Source: Vandiemenella viatica | Taxonomy: Eukaryota > Arthropoda > Insecta > Orthoptera > Morabidae | Reading direction: 5' to 3' | Length of the DNA stretch: 64,000 nt | Assembly (NCBI GenBank): GCA_031002005.1 | Contig: CM061920.1 | Span: forward strand, 110,164,095 to 110,228,094 | Part shown: positions 1 to 9,640 of the stretch, in pieces | Position numbering within the stretch: the first letter of the stretch is position 1 | How the letters are laid out: every line of letters begins with the position of its first letter | Position numbers and translations under genes: made by a program | The notes under the pieces: generated by a model | The model's input: only the letters and a program-made list of their open reading frames with translations | Told to the model about the DNA's origin: nothing | The model's database searches: none

Positions 1-1336
1 GCTACCCGCCAGTGTGGCTCAGTGCGCTACACATTACACAAACTGAAAATACACTTCTCTCACACAGAACATAGTTACACCCTTCACAAACAGATGGCAA
101 TACTTCACTTCACTTCACTTCTAGTGCAGTGTTTAAGGCAGAGGCGGAAGCAGGCACTCGAAACTCTGCCACTAGGCGGCCGAAGAAACACCTCGGGGAT
201 CTCCTAGCCAAACGATAAAAAAAAAAAAGGTCACTTGAAATTCTCCTCGTCTACGTAAGAGCACTCCAATCCGCAAAATTAGATTCTAGTGGAAACACGC
301 TTCTACCTGATTCTGATGGACAAAACTAGCACCGAGATGGTGGGCAAGTGGCCACGTTCACTGTGTCATTCGGGTAGATATGGCTTCGAATCCCAGATTT
401 TGGTTGTTCATAGATCCCTAAAATAAATCCAGACTCTGGCGCTTGCTACCTCGTACAAAAGCCGATGCCCCGAGTAAGTGGAATAAATCAAAACATTCTA
501 GCGACACCAGTTAACCATGTCCATAGAAGCTACTCGCCTTTTCATTCTTTCCTTGTATTTGTAACGAAATGTGTGTCAACTAGCAAATGCGATTTCTTGG
601 CCCAATTCACTCATTGTGTTTGAGGTGTACTCCAGCCCTGTGCCGTTTATTGTCCCTACCATCAATCGAACCTCACATATCACAAACGTCTCACATAATT
701 ATTATCAAATTATCTTCTGTGTTACATTATACAGAATACTGTAGTAATTAAGTCGACCCATACACGGAGAAGGCTGGTGTCAGTGCAAAGCTTGTCTGGG
801 CCAATGTAGTTAGATCACCACCATTCTCTACTGATCAGGCTATTCTCGAGTATTTCAACAATACATTTCAGTCGGTTGCACACTCTTGCAAACTGAACTC
901 AACCATGAAAACTGGTTATATTCCTGAAAAACGCAAATGAAAGTTCAAACCGATGTTGATTGGCGAGTGGAGACTGTATTAGTAATTAATTAAGATCATT
1001 AAAGTTCTGAAATTTTTTTCGGGGTGTACGCAACATATTTTGACTCGTTTCGTTTAAGTATGTCAGAGACAACGTCACTAGGCAGAAGAAGTAGTAGTGA
1101 ACCTGATGCTCCTAGATTTTGAGAAATTTTTTCTAATTGGGGTACGCAGGTCATTGGTTTTTTTAAATGGCATTTGGTTTCTCTTTGACCATACAGCCAG
1201 CTCAAGTGTGAATTAATTCCATCCGGTGTTTTTTAGTTTCTCCATTGTATATATATTATCTTTCAAGTAATTCTAGACACGCCATAGAACGGACACGACA
1301 AGCACATTCACACACAACATTTAAACACCCATGCCC
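1..1336. other. No gene or repeat recognised
   Basis: AT-rich sequence with short open frames only. I see no splice-bounded exon, no tRNA and no transposon end that I can support. Probably intergenic or intronic. Confidence 0.5.
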
Positions 1337-1409
1337 TCTACCGGACTCGAACCGGCTACCTACGGCACGTGGAGCCAGTACTCTTGCCCCTACGCTACCG
1401 AGGCCCGCC
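1337..1409 (-). repeat. tRNA-like sequence (pseudo-tRNA or SINE head)
   Basis: Read on the minus strand it carries a good pol III box A (TAGCGTAGGGG) and a perfect box B (GGTTCGAGTCC). A T-arm with a 4-bp CCGG/CCGG stem lies at 1341-1355. The first bases (GGCGGGC) find no matching 3' acceptor strand, so this is not a functional tRNA. It is either a tRNA pseudogene or the 5' head of a tRNA-derived SINE whose body is not obvious to me. Confidence 0.55.
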
Positions 1410-1902
1410 AGGTCATGGTTATTACTAGTTAATGTTAGATTTTATTAGTAATATAGTTTTACGTGTCCGATATGGCTGCGAAGTTAGTATTTTTGTTTTC
1501 CAGTTTAATTAATCCAGCTAAAGATAAGTGAACATGCTAAAAACAGCATGTGATAAGACGGTTGTAAACCGTTTAACATTCCCGAGTTTCCTTGACCTTA
1601 AGGTTTATGCGCTCCATGCGTGAAGGCGGTTAAAGTTGTATAATAATTACTGGACAGCTGCTCAAAGGTCACCTACACGTGCCAGACAACTCAAGGAGAC
1701 TTTCTAAATCCTCTTACTAATGTTATAGAGTTAAATCACTATTTTCTTCTCCTATGTTTCCGAAATATAATACCACGTAAACGAAAAGCTAACTGATTAT
1801 AAGTGCCTTCACTAAGAGCGATGGCACTCCCCGAGCTGTGAATGAGCAAGTGTTGGGTTATTTTAAGTAAAAAAATATATGAAAAATGTGACGAAAAGTT
1901 AT
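1410..1902. other. No gene recognised
   Basis: Short AT-rich stretch between two repeats. Nothing supported. Its last 9 bases (1894-1902) are the left target-site duplication of the following SINE. Confidence 0.5.
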
Positions 1903-2114
1903 ACTGAGCGAGGCAAATCTCTGGCCCCGCATTTGGGAGGCCGCGGATTCGAATCCACGTCCGAGAATCCAAATTCTGATTTTCCACGGCCACTCCAGGC
2001 GAGTGCTGGGACTGTTCCTTCAAAAGGCCATGCCAGAATTCTTTCCCTTCGTTTGCCCCCGTGCTTCCCCGCCTCTAATGACGTCGACAAGGCGGAAACA
2101 ATAATAAAAAAGCA
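1903..2114 (+). repeat. SINE copy 1 (tRNA-derived, main family)
   Basis: Contains the family's box B region (GATTCGAATCC), then the body motifs shared by all copies: a TTTTCCA.GG segment, CACTCCAGGCGAGTGC, TTCCTTCAAAAGGCCATG and the tail TCTAATGACGTCGACAAGGCG followed by an A-rich end. It is flanked by the 9-bp direct repeat aaaagttat (1894-1902 and 2115-2123), which marks target-primed insertion. Diverged, so an old copy. Confidence 0.85.
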
Positions 2115-2616
2115 AAAAGTTATGATATTTTCCCTCGGTGTTATGGCTCATTGATATAAAATAATAATAAAATAAATTTGGTAACTTGGCTATTATGCAT
2201 GTCATTATTTTTACAGAAATTAAATTTATTCAAAGAAATGTCATACCCGAAAGAGGAGCAAGGGAAATCTTGGCTTTTGTGTATTTCTAAGCTCGATAAA
2301 GCTACACAGTTACGATGTTTATATAAGTAGCAATTTTACTATCTTGTTTATTAAAACATGTCAGTAGTCAAGTCGGCAGATTTTTTTTAACTTCAAATCA
2401 ACGATCCATAATACAGAAAGAAAGTGAAGAGAATACACACTATAGAGTGTAGACTTGGCTCGGAACAAGATCTCATAACTTTTTGTCGCCAAACAACCAC
2501 TAGTTTGGCTTATTTCATTTATGTTTATAAGTTGACCTCTTATTCTGAGTCGTCGCTCAAATGTAACATTTCTATTTGAAAAGGGAAATTTCAGAATTCA
2601 AGTCTTAGTAATACAC

Positions 2617-2877
2617 ACAGAGCGTGGCGGGTGAGTGCTTAACGCTCTGGCCTCGCATTCGCGAAGACGGCGGTTCGAATCCCCGTCCACGCATCCAAAT
2701 TTGGGTTTTCCATGGTTTCCCAAATCACTCCAGGCGAATGCCGGGATACTTCCTTAAAAAAGTCATGGCTGCATTCCTTCCCGCTCCTTGACGTCAGTCC
2801 CATTCCGACTCTAATGACCTCGACGGCGACGAGGCGTAAAGCCATAAGTAAAAAAAGAAAGAAAGAAAAAAAGAGTA
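2617..2877 (+). repeat. SINE copy 2, nearly full length
   Basis: Head with box A-like TGAGTGCTTAACGC and box B GGTTCGAATCC, followed by the standard body (GGGTTTTCCATGGTTTCCC, CACTCCAGGCGAATGCCGGG) and the tail GACCTCGACGGCGACGAGGC plus GTAAAGCCATAA. The end is A-rich with (GAAA)n. Flanked by the direct repeat taatacac (2609-2616, 2878-2885). One of the best preserved copies in the window. Confidence 0.9.
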
Positions 2878-2885
2878 TAATACAC

Positions 2886-3422
2886 GTTATGTCCGACATC
2901 AAAAATGCGCACGCTGTCTGCAAACAGTGGGTGGGCAAGGGGGGTTAGCGATGCTGTTTGCTGTAGATTTCACGATCAACCATCATAAGTAAATTCAGAT
3001 TAACTTCAAAGCTAAGCATAGGAACAAAGTAAAGTTTACTTGCTAATGCCTATGCATAACAGAAATGTGAGTCACGTACCATCATCCAGAGTATAACAGT
3101 TAACCTACAGCTATGCGCCGAAACGTCTCGGGTTTGGTTTTTATTAATTACTGGACAGCTGCTCAAAATAACGGTTCTGCATGGTGACGCAAGGTCACTG
3201 AAATGTGGTGTTCGGCGTTCGTCACGGCATCAGCTGGTTTGTTCCCAGGTCTGGAATAAATATCCACGATTCCGCACTTGGCCAGCGGGGTAGGAGCGGT
3301 AATGTACAACTCCCAAACACCATAGTGTGTGCCAGACGCCTGAGCAAAATACCAAACATTTCCGCAGCTAGTAGAATGATGCAATATGACGCTGTTAATG
3401 AAGACTGATCCATCGGCTGTGG
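2886..3422. other. No gene recognised
   Basis: Short frames only, on both strands, with no family I recognise. The minus-strand frame over 3163-3648 exists mainly because it crosses the SINE that follows. Confidence 0.5.
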
Positions 3423-3640
3423 ACCGAGCGTGGTAATCGGGAAGACGTGGGTTCGAATCCCCGTCCGGCCATCCAGAGTTGGGTTTTCCATGGTTTCCCC
3501 AAATCACTCCAGGTGAATGCTTGAATGGTTCCGTCAACATACCATGGCCGAATTCCTTTCCGTTCCTTGCCGCCCCCCACAGTCCCTTCCCATCCATAAT
3601 GACCTCGACGTCGATGATGCGTACAGCCATAAACAATAAA
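3423..3640 (+). repeat. SINE copy 3, head internally deleted
   Basis: Starts with the family's ACCGAGCGTGG head, then jumps to GGGAAGACGTGGGTTCGAATCC, so about 30 bases around box A are missing. Box B, the body and the tail (GACCTCGACGTCGATGATGC, GTACAGCCATAA) are well preserved. No clear target-site duplication. The deletion probably followed insertion, or the copy came from a deleted source. Confidence 0.85.
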
Positions 3641-3918
3641 ATTGACAATCCCTTTTGGTGGAAACCTCATTGTGGCATCATCGTTTTCATACTCTCCCTT
3701 CCTTCATCTTCATGCAATACTTGTACATAAACAGCTCATTTAAGCACAACACTTACAAATTTCATATCCGGAGGAGCTACCTCTACATCTTATGCAAGGA
3801 CCCAAACATTTTAGTAATAACGCGGAGATTGTACGTATTTCCATATTAATATACCCACCGAACAAAATTACTGCAGTACAGATAAATGCGGATGCGAAAG
3901 ATTTGGAAATATGCTAAA

Positions 3919-4223
3919 GGGACCGTCCATTAATTACGTGAGCTAAAAATAGAGGGTGAGGTGTCCAGCAAAATCTCGCCAAATCTTAAATGGAGGAGGA
4001 ATAGGTAAAAACCTTACGTCAACTTTTTTATTTCAGATGGCCGCTTGCCGCCCTTCAAAGTACAGTAGGGCTAAAATATATATATAAAGGGTATTCAAAA
4101 TTGCTAGGTCTATCTCACGTTAGGTGAAGGGGCGATCCCACCAGATTTCTCCAAATCTTACCAAGGGGGAGGGGGGGTCCAAACTTAAGAAATAACACCT
4201 CACGCAATTAGTGGACGCTCCCT
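3919..4223. mobile_element. Foldback MITE, coastal family type 1
   Basis: Ends are imperfect inverted repeats: the left begins GGGACCGTCCATTAATTACG and the right, reverse-complemented, begins GGGAGCGTCCACTAATTGCG. The arms continue inwards (AGGTGTCCAGCAAAATCTCG against its counterpart near 4140). No coding capacity. Similar ends recur at 28820-29213, 48912-49145 and 49162-49513, so it is one family of about 0.25-0.4 kb elements. Superfamily not determined. Confidence 0.75.
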
Positions 4224-4309
4224 CACTGATGCAGTTGCTTACAACATTCCGACCGGGTTTGAAAAGTGCACCTGCTGATAATAACATGGCTTCCACGCAA
4301 ATAGTGGTT

Positions 4310-4630
4310 TCAGCATCCCTTTGATGTTTAGATGAGAGACGCTCAGAGAAGTTTGTACGTCCAACGGCACGCGAGCTGATGTCGCATCAAACACAGTATC
4401 ATACCAATACGTCACGCGCGTGACGTCACGGTATAAAACGTCATCTGTGCTGGACTGTGTGACGTACGGTGTGACGCAGGACAGGATTCCGCCATTGGAG
4501 AAGTAGAATCATATATAATTTATTGTAAATGATCAACACTAATGTTTGTGGATATTTTAATATTTTTAACAAATAAACGACAAAGAGTGGCTATTGTCTC
4601 GTGGATTCGCCTAGGTGTCAAAAGAGGGCC
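4310..4630 (+). repeat. Possible solo LTR
   Basis: Within about 300 bases there is a core-promoter arrangement (CRE TGACGTCA at 4421-4428, TATAAAA at 4432-4438), then an AATAAA signal near 4572. About 60 bases later comes GGGCCCAACGCG, which resembles the start of a retroelement primer-binding site. That order (promoter, poly(A), PBS) is typical of an LTR. No second LTR and no gag/pol are visible, and the boundaries are guesses. It could equally be an ordinary promoter. Confidence 0.3.
4413..4440 (+). promoter_or_regulatory. CRE plus TATA box
   Basis: A 10-bp palindrome (CACGCGCGTG, 4413-4422) overlaps a perfect cAMP-response element TGACGTCA (4421-4428). TATAAAA follows three bases later (4432-4438). 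A start site about 30 bases downstream, near 4465, would be expected. The motifs are seen directly. Activity is inference, and it may belong to the LTR candidate around it. Confidence 0.4.
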
Positions 4631-4914
4631 CAACGCGAGAGCTTATTCTGACCACAGGGAGAAACCATCTTTCCTCTCGGTCTTCATTCCATTCGCTCAC
4701 CGCCAGTGGTGTGGGCAATAATGTCGCCTTCAGTTTCCCGGTAGGGAAGGCTGGACTTCAACTTTGATCTTGCACGAGGCAAGGTCATGTCTTTTACGGC
4801 CTGCTTGCAGAATCCTTCAAGTTAATCTACGTTACGTCAAATAAAACAGGTCCGAGCACAGTTCCACTATATAGTGATTTCAGTGCAATTTCAGCTTTAC
4901 CGTAGCAAAGCCAT

Positions 4915-5144
4915 TTATTTCAACTCACCTTCTCATGGTGCCACTGATACATGGAAATCCAAAAAAAACTGTTTGCTGAGGTGGCTTGGGCCCCACCGCG
5001 GCCTAAGAAGACCGGTATTTTGCGCGACGCGTTTGTATTTTTCTACGCAGCAGCTGCTTACTGTGGGGCCCAAGCCACCTCAGCAAACAGTTTTTTTTGG
5101 ATTTCCATGTATCAGTGGCACCATGAGAAGGTGAGTTGAAATAA
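4915..5144. mobile_element. Perfect long inverted repeat (foldback/MITE)
   Basis: Two 82-bp arms (4915-4996 and 5063-5144) are exact reverse complements over their full length, including an A8/T8 run. They flank a 66-bp GC-richer centre (4997-5062). Total 230 bp. As RNA it would fold into one long hairpin. Perfect arms imply a young insertion, recent gene conversion or selection. I found no convincing target-site duplication and no second copy in the window. Confidence 0.9.
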
Positions 5145-6225
5145 CCTAACCTGAATTTACTCTAACCAACTATAACAAACACTTTAACATTCTGTATTAA
5201 CCAGACTTTAGCATAAGTTCTGTCTCAGAAAGTGCCATAATTTTTTAACCAATATTTTGCTATATTTGACCAATATTCGCGGATTTTTATCTATTTTTGC
5301 ACTTTTTAAATGAAATTCTTCGAAAGTGGCACATACTAACTGATATCTAACATAATTTATGTTTCATCTGGTACTGAGCCCATTATGTTTCGGTCTTGTG
5401 GAGCGTCGTGTTGTTTAATGAAACTTGTGATGTTCTCATCTTCTGCATGCTCTGTTTAGTTCAACTTCAGTACTTTAGTGTGACTTTCGACAGGTATATC
5501 TGATGTACTACTCAAGTTGTCCGATGTCATATCGGGCCGTGAACAGAACGAGTTTCATTTATGATGGAACACCGCATCATGTCGCACGTTTTTTTTTTTC
5601 TATTTTGGTGGATGCACTCAATACACATCGTATGGCATGATGGACACCTTCTAACCATGTAAACCGATGACATCTTTCGTATAGTGATGTGGTATAATTG
5701 TGGTGATGTTTTACCTGTTTTCACGATCTTTTTCCGACTGTGCACTTCCTCTGACGTGTCTATATTGATGGTAACGTTATGCGTGTATGTGAGAGAGAGA
5801 GCGAGACTTTAGCGTACAACAGGTTAATATGTCAATACATAAAGACACCAGTAGTTCTAAATTACCAGTAGTTCTAAATTAAATCTTCATTGCGTTACTA
5901 TTCAGCAAACGAATAGGAAATTAATCCAATAATATTTTGGTTGAATGATGGATCAGAAACTGTATTGTTTCATTGATGGAATTGTACGGATGCTTGACTG
6001 ATCTATTAATAGCAAAAAATTTTGAACCTCACTTTTAAAAATGATTGTCAGTAATGTTTAGATGCAATTACAAATCATATGTTTACATTAATTCATAGCC
6101 GAACGAATTGGATGAAGGGTAAAGTTCACCAGTGTCATTAGACAGTACTCAATTCATATTCACGATCCAGCCATCAAAATGTGGGTTTAAATAGAAAAAA
6201 CAAAAAAAAAATCCAAAATATTCAA
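5145..6225. other. No gene recognised; one short tandem repeat
   Basis: Contains a perfect 17-bp tandem duplication (ccagtagttctaaatta, 5848-5864 and 5865-5881) and a short GA-rich run near 5793. No supported coding sequence. Confidence 0.5.
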
Positions 6226-6858
6226 TCACATCCCAGATGTGTTCGATCGGGTTCAGATCTGGCGAGCTGGGCAATCCAGTACATCAATTACAACTCGCCA
6301 CTGTGTTCCTCAAACCATTAAGTTATACTTCTGGCCTTGTGACATGGTGCATTATCTTGTTGAAAAATGTCACAGCCGTTGGGAAACATGGTCGTCATGA
6401 AGGTTTGTGCTGTACGTGGTCTGCAACCAGTGTACGATACTTATCGGTCGTCACGGTGCCTTGCACGAGCTCCCACGTGAATGTTCCCCGCAGTACAGGT
6501 GACAGGAAGCTGTTCCCGTAGAAACCGACCAGTTCACACCCTTACTCCGGCAAGATGAAGAAGGTATCGAAATTCATCAGACCATGCACCGATCTGCCAC
6601 TACGCCAACGTCTAGTGACGATGGTCTCATGCCCATTTCAGTCGCAGTTGCCGATGTCGTGGTGCACATGCATGTGTCGTCGGCTGCGGAGGCCCATCGT
6701 TAGGAGTGTTCGGTGCACTGTGTGTTCAGGTACACTTGTACTCTGCCCAACATTAAAGTCTGATGTTAGTTCCGCCACAGTTCGCCCGCCACCTGTCCTG
6801 TTTTACGTCTGCCCAGCCTACGACGTCCGACATGCGTAATAAGGGATGGCCGCCAGAC
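6226..6858 (-). pseudogene. Tc1-like transposase remnant
   Basis: The minus-strand translation near the left edge gives the Tc1 C-terminal signature of a catalytic-E helix (P-E-H-I/W-D-V-type residues around 6230-6250). The rest matches, by memory, the reverse strand of a common insect Tc1 family. Frames are broken several times, and a block is missing near 6490 where distant parts of the transposase gene are joined. Neither inverted-repeat end is visible, so both ends are truncated. Confidence 0.65.
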
Positions 6859-7302
6859 CGGCATACAAGCAATAACTCTGAAAAGAAGACGAGTGGTGAT
6901 AAAAAATGGCCACGTTTTTCACTTTACCTAGAGACTGACATTACAGTAGAAACTTTTTTTTCCGTATTTCAATGCACAAACAATTATTGTGAAGTTGTGG
7001 CACGCATTCGCTGTACCCGCGCAAATATCTGTATTTCAAGAATTTTACAGTCACCCCTCAACAAGAATGAGAAGTGGTAACTTAGGAGGGTCTATGAGTA
7101 TACATCACTGACACAGGTATTCGAGCAGATAAACCTGTAGAACTCCCACCACATACATCGCGTTACCATCCCTGGCTACAGGAACAAACACCACTAAACG
7201 CGTTTTATTTTTATTTTTGTCATTGTCGGAGTGTCCACAGTGACTCTTGACGATAAACGGCTATTTGTATGTCTAAACTACAACAGATACTAATTAACAT
7301 GC

Positions 7303-7367
7303 GGACCGGGAATCGAACCCTCCATCTCCCACATGGCAGTCCCGAACGTTAACAAACCCACCCACCA
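7303..7367 (-). repeat. tRNA-like head of a second SINE type
   Basis: The minus strand shows box B GGTTCGATTCCC in a T-arm-like context. Upstream lies GGGTTTGTTAACGTTCGGG, which resembles a box A/D-arm region. The acceptor stem does not close. Its downstream sequence differs from the main SINE family, so this is either another family or a tRNA pseudogene. Confidence 0.4.
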
Positions 7368-7469
7368 GGAGGAAAAAAGTACCTCTGAGAGGAGGACGAA
7401 TATATAGACCTGCAGTGAAATCACCTAGCTGCCTATAAAGTTATATTGAATTGGATAAAAGCACATGCG

Positions 7470-7684
7470 ATTCTTTTTATGGTTCTACGCCTTTAGAGGC
7501 GGGGAAAGGACAGTGGACGAGGAACGGGAAGGAATTCTGCCATGGAAAATGATGAAATTATCCCCGGCATTCGTCTCGCGTTATTTGGGGAAACCATGGA
7601 AAACCCAAATCTGGATGCCTGGACGGGGATTCGAAACCGCACCCTCCCAAATGCTAGGTCAGATCTTTACCGATCACGATGCGT
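7470..7684 (-). repeat. SINE copy 4, minus strand
   Basis: Reverse complement of the family: the tail lies near 7470-7500, body motifs GGAATTCTGCCATGG and GGGGAAACCATGGAAAACCC follow, then box B (7625-7640, one inserted base) and the head to about 7684. It directly abuts a partial SINE-body fragment (7690-7740) in the same orientation. Confidence 0.8.
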
Positions 7685-7728
7685 GTTAGGACTGGTGCAG
7701 GGAACGGGGTGGAATTCAGACATGGCCT
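7614..7728. repeat. Local duplication, copy A
   Basis: About 115 bp spanning the SINE head and the adjoining partial SINE body. Repeated nearly identically 460 bp away at 8073-8190. The shared junction shows that the duplicated unit included both pieces. Confidence 0.8.
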
Positions 7729-7769
7729 TTTGAAGGAACCAACCCGATATTCAGTCAAGTACGGAGTAA

Positions 7770-8036
7770 TGGCTAGTCTGGTCATTATGACCAGGGTTTT
7801 TATTGCCTGCGCATTCCGCACCTATCCTAGCCTACGTGAACTTAGCCGGGTGTAGAGAACCTACAGTTTAAACTGGAAACCAAACAACGGAAGTGTTCTG
7901 GTGTAACTACATTACAACGCAAGTTGTGCCAGATGTGAATGTCAGGTTAAGGGCTTTTGAAAATCGCAGCTGAGACCGGGATTAGAATCCTGGACTTTTC
8001 ACTTTCCCGTCAAATTGCTTAAGCACCAAATGCAGT
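7770..8036 (-). repeat. Second SINE-like family, copy 1
   Basis: Shares an ordered set of motifs with 38171-38420 and 41094-41351: GGTCATTATGACC near the left, CTACAGTTTAAACTGGAA.CC, AACGGAAGTGTTCTGG, TCAGGTTAAGGGC and GGGATTAGAATCC. The last is a decayed box B read on the minus strand, so the tRNA-like head is on the right. No coding capacity. Confidence 0.7.
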
Positions 8037-8072
8037 AATTTCGCAAAAAAAAGCATGGAATGCCGAAATTTC

Positions 8073-8190
8073 GATGTTCGGACAGGGATTCGAACCCGCA
8101 CCCCCCTCCCAAATGCTAGGTCAGATCTTTACCGATCACGATGCGTGATAGGACTGGTGCAAGGAACGGGGTGGAATTCAGGCATGGCCT
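8073..8190. repeat. Local duplication, copy B
   Basis: Partner of 7614-7728, differing at only a few positions and indels. It ends exactly where the virus-like ORF begins in the same frame, so the duplication may have supplied or replaced that ORF's 5' end. Confidence 0.8.
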
Positions 8191-8614
8191 ATTTATCTTC
8201 AAAGAAGTTGCCGTCTGTGTAGTGCAATCAGACAACATTATCGCCACACATTGCATCTCTGTAAATTCACCATCACGTGGAGGTAATGAGCCAACAGTCA
8301 AATGGTTGACAAATAATTACCATGGAATACCTTGGACTGCTGCTGGTATAACCTTTAGCAAACTATGCACTATTCTACATGCAATCACAAATTAAGATGA
8401 CTCCATTATTTACGTTAAAGGACGGGAGAAGGCTCGTTGGTTTCAGAAGATTATTCGCAAGAAAGTCTGCTACAATATAGAAGATTTAGGATGCCCGCCT
8501 CTACATGAACTCAAGAAAAATAATTTGATAAAACTTTGTAAAGGACATTTATATTGTAACGCTATATGCGCTGTTGAAAATGTATTTTTAATTGCCCAAT
8601 GGTGGGTGAAATAA
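8189..8614 (+). pseudogene. Virus-like small nuclease-type ORF with one internal stop
   Basis: A single frame runs from about 8189 to the TAA at 8612-8614, interrupted only by one in-frame TAA (8393-8395). It gives about 140 residues. Visible blocks: KEVAV near the start, NNYHGIPWT mid-way, then YVKGREKARWF, LEDLGCPPLHEL and a C-terminal C..H-containing segment ending in FLIAQWW. I recall this block order (KELA, HGI.W, YVKG.EK, LEDLGCP, CAL.NVF) from unnamed ORFs scattered in arthropod genomes. An RNase-H/DEDDh-exonuclease-like fold is my inference only. The upstream half has no usable ATG of its own because the duplicated SINE piece lies there. AATAAA follows at about 8610 and 8623. It faces the minus-strand ORF at 8953-9615. 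Confidence 0.6.
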
Positions 8615-8622
8615 AAGATTTA

Positions 8623-8700
8623 AATAAAATATATACTATCTTATTATTTAATTAGGATAGGTGAAATGACACAAGAAAAATCTGTTAAAATGATTTTATT
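8623..8700. terminator. Back-to-back poly(A) signals between convergent ORFs
   Basis: AATAAA on the plus strand near 8623-8628 follows the nuclease-like ORF. TTTATT at 8695-8700 is AATAAA on the minus strand, after the 8730-9615 unit. The convergent arrangement with both signals inside 80 bases is compact, as in small DNA viruses. AATAAA is common in AT-rich DNA, so this is suggestive only. Confidence 0.4.
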
Positions 8701-8729
8701 CTTTACTGTTTACAATTCTGCATACATCA

Positions 8730-8939
8730 TTAAGTACAAACAAATTTTTTTTTGTATGCAACTATTTCATTCCTTAATTGCCCAAAGTCAATTGTAGAAC
8801 TGTAAGACACATGAATAGGATGAACGTTGTTGATGTGCATATCCATTAACTTCGACACTGAGGCAGTACATGTGTAGTAGTCACTCAACACTTTGTCAGC
8901 CAATTCACTCACAAACACCTTGTAGTATGCTGATGCGAT
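8730..8939 (-). pseudogene. Partial diverged copy of the 220-codon ORF
   Basis: About 69 codons in one frame, starting directly after a TAA (8942-8940) and ending at a stop. It aligns with the C-terminal third of the 8953-9615 protein. Shared blocks: AYY..FV..LA.KVL.D, KL.DMHINNV, YSS..D..QLR.E..A.K. Roughly half the residues are identical, with a 2-residue gap, while the DNA is much more diverged. It has no N-terminal part and begins only 13 bases past the intact ORF's stop. A tandem partial duplication followed by divergence fits best. Confidence 0.65.
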
Positions 8940-8952
8940 TTAAACACTTTAG

Positions 8953-9615
8953 TTAATAAGGTCCACAAACATCATATCCAGGTTCATAATTCTTAATTAC
9001 AATATTATTTACATCATCAGATACTAACAAATTTTTATGTGCAATGAGTTCAAGTCTTAATTGCGCATAATCCAATGATGAACTGTATGTCACTTGAGCT
9101 ACACGAACATTATTAATATGCATGTCAATCAGTTTTTGCACTGTAGCCATATTGAAGTCTCGTAGCACTTTATTAGCTAGAATGTCCACAAATTCAGTAT
9201 AATATCGTGCCACCAAGTAGCCCCACTTCTGCTTGACGGTCAAGGCGTTGGTCACGGTCGGCTGCGCGTCGACGAAGTTCCTCCAAGTAGACTGGCCGAA
9301 GAAGACGCCGCTGGCAGGATCGTCATTGAGGTGGAAACAAACAGTCTTCACCCCGGCAATCGTTCGGCAGGAGACAGTGTGCTCACCAAGTGGGATGCTG
9401 TCAGTGCCGGCGTTGAATAACTCGGACACTACGTCCAATACCTGGATCAGGACGTTCCATTCGTCGTATGTTAAAACAATTTTATTGTGTCCCACTTTTT
9501 CCAGAACAACAACAGGTTCAAACTCGTGTTTGGACGATAACCCTATCGTCAAACCTTTCGTATCACCAGCGTTGAGTTGGTAGACAGAGGAGAACAACAT
9601 CACTAGACGAGACAT
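8953..9615 (-). CDS. Intact 220-residue ORF of unknown function, virus-like
   Basis: Longest uninterrupted frame in the window that is not part of a known transposon. I take the ATG at 9615-9613 (MSRLVM). The frame is open 28 codons further, to 9699, but those codons lie in the GC-rich tandem repeats. No signal peptide or membrane helix is evident. Two segments share a plan: a strand ending in a helix-starting Trp, at residues 45-53 (KIVLTYDEW) and 103-111 (GVFFGQSTW). This resembles the halves of PC4/Whirly-type single-strand-DNA-binding folds, which is inference. The C-terminal third (about residues 131-195) is duplicated downstream. It has no introns, and the neighbour is a convergent nuclease-like ORF. 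I recall similar paired ORFs as endogenous elements in arthropods, but cannot name the virus or family. Confidence 0.6.
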   Translation of the reverse strand: MSRLVMLFSSVYQLNAGDTKGLTIGLSSKHEFEPVVVLEKVGHNKIVLTYDEWNVLIQVLDVVSELFNAGTDSIPLGEHTVSCRTIAGVKTVCFHLNDDPASGVFFGQSTWRNFVDAQPTVTNALTVKQKWGYLVARYYTEFVDILANKVLRDFNMATVQKLIDMHINNVRVAQVTYSSSLDYAQLRLELIAHKNLLVSDDVNNIVIKNYEPGYDVCGPY

Positions 9616-9640
9616 GGCTGCAAACTGACGCCGGGTGGGG

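Noticed and set aside
1337..1409. Functional tRNA
   Set aside because: Box A and B are good, but the acceptor stem does not pair, so a working tRNA is excluded.
3163..3648. 161-codon frame on the minus strand
   Set aside because: Its best-looking part (HSPGVIWGNHGKP and DGDSNPRLP) is the translation of a SINE in reverse. The same peptides recur wherever this SINE lies.
4874..5134. Plus-strand frame across the perfect inverted repeat
   Set aside because: Its two halves are translations of complementary arms. Explained by the foldback, not by a gene.
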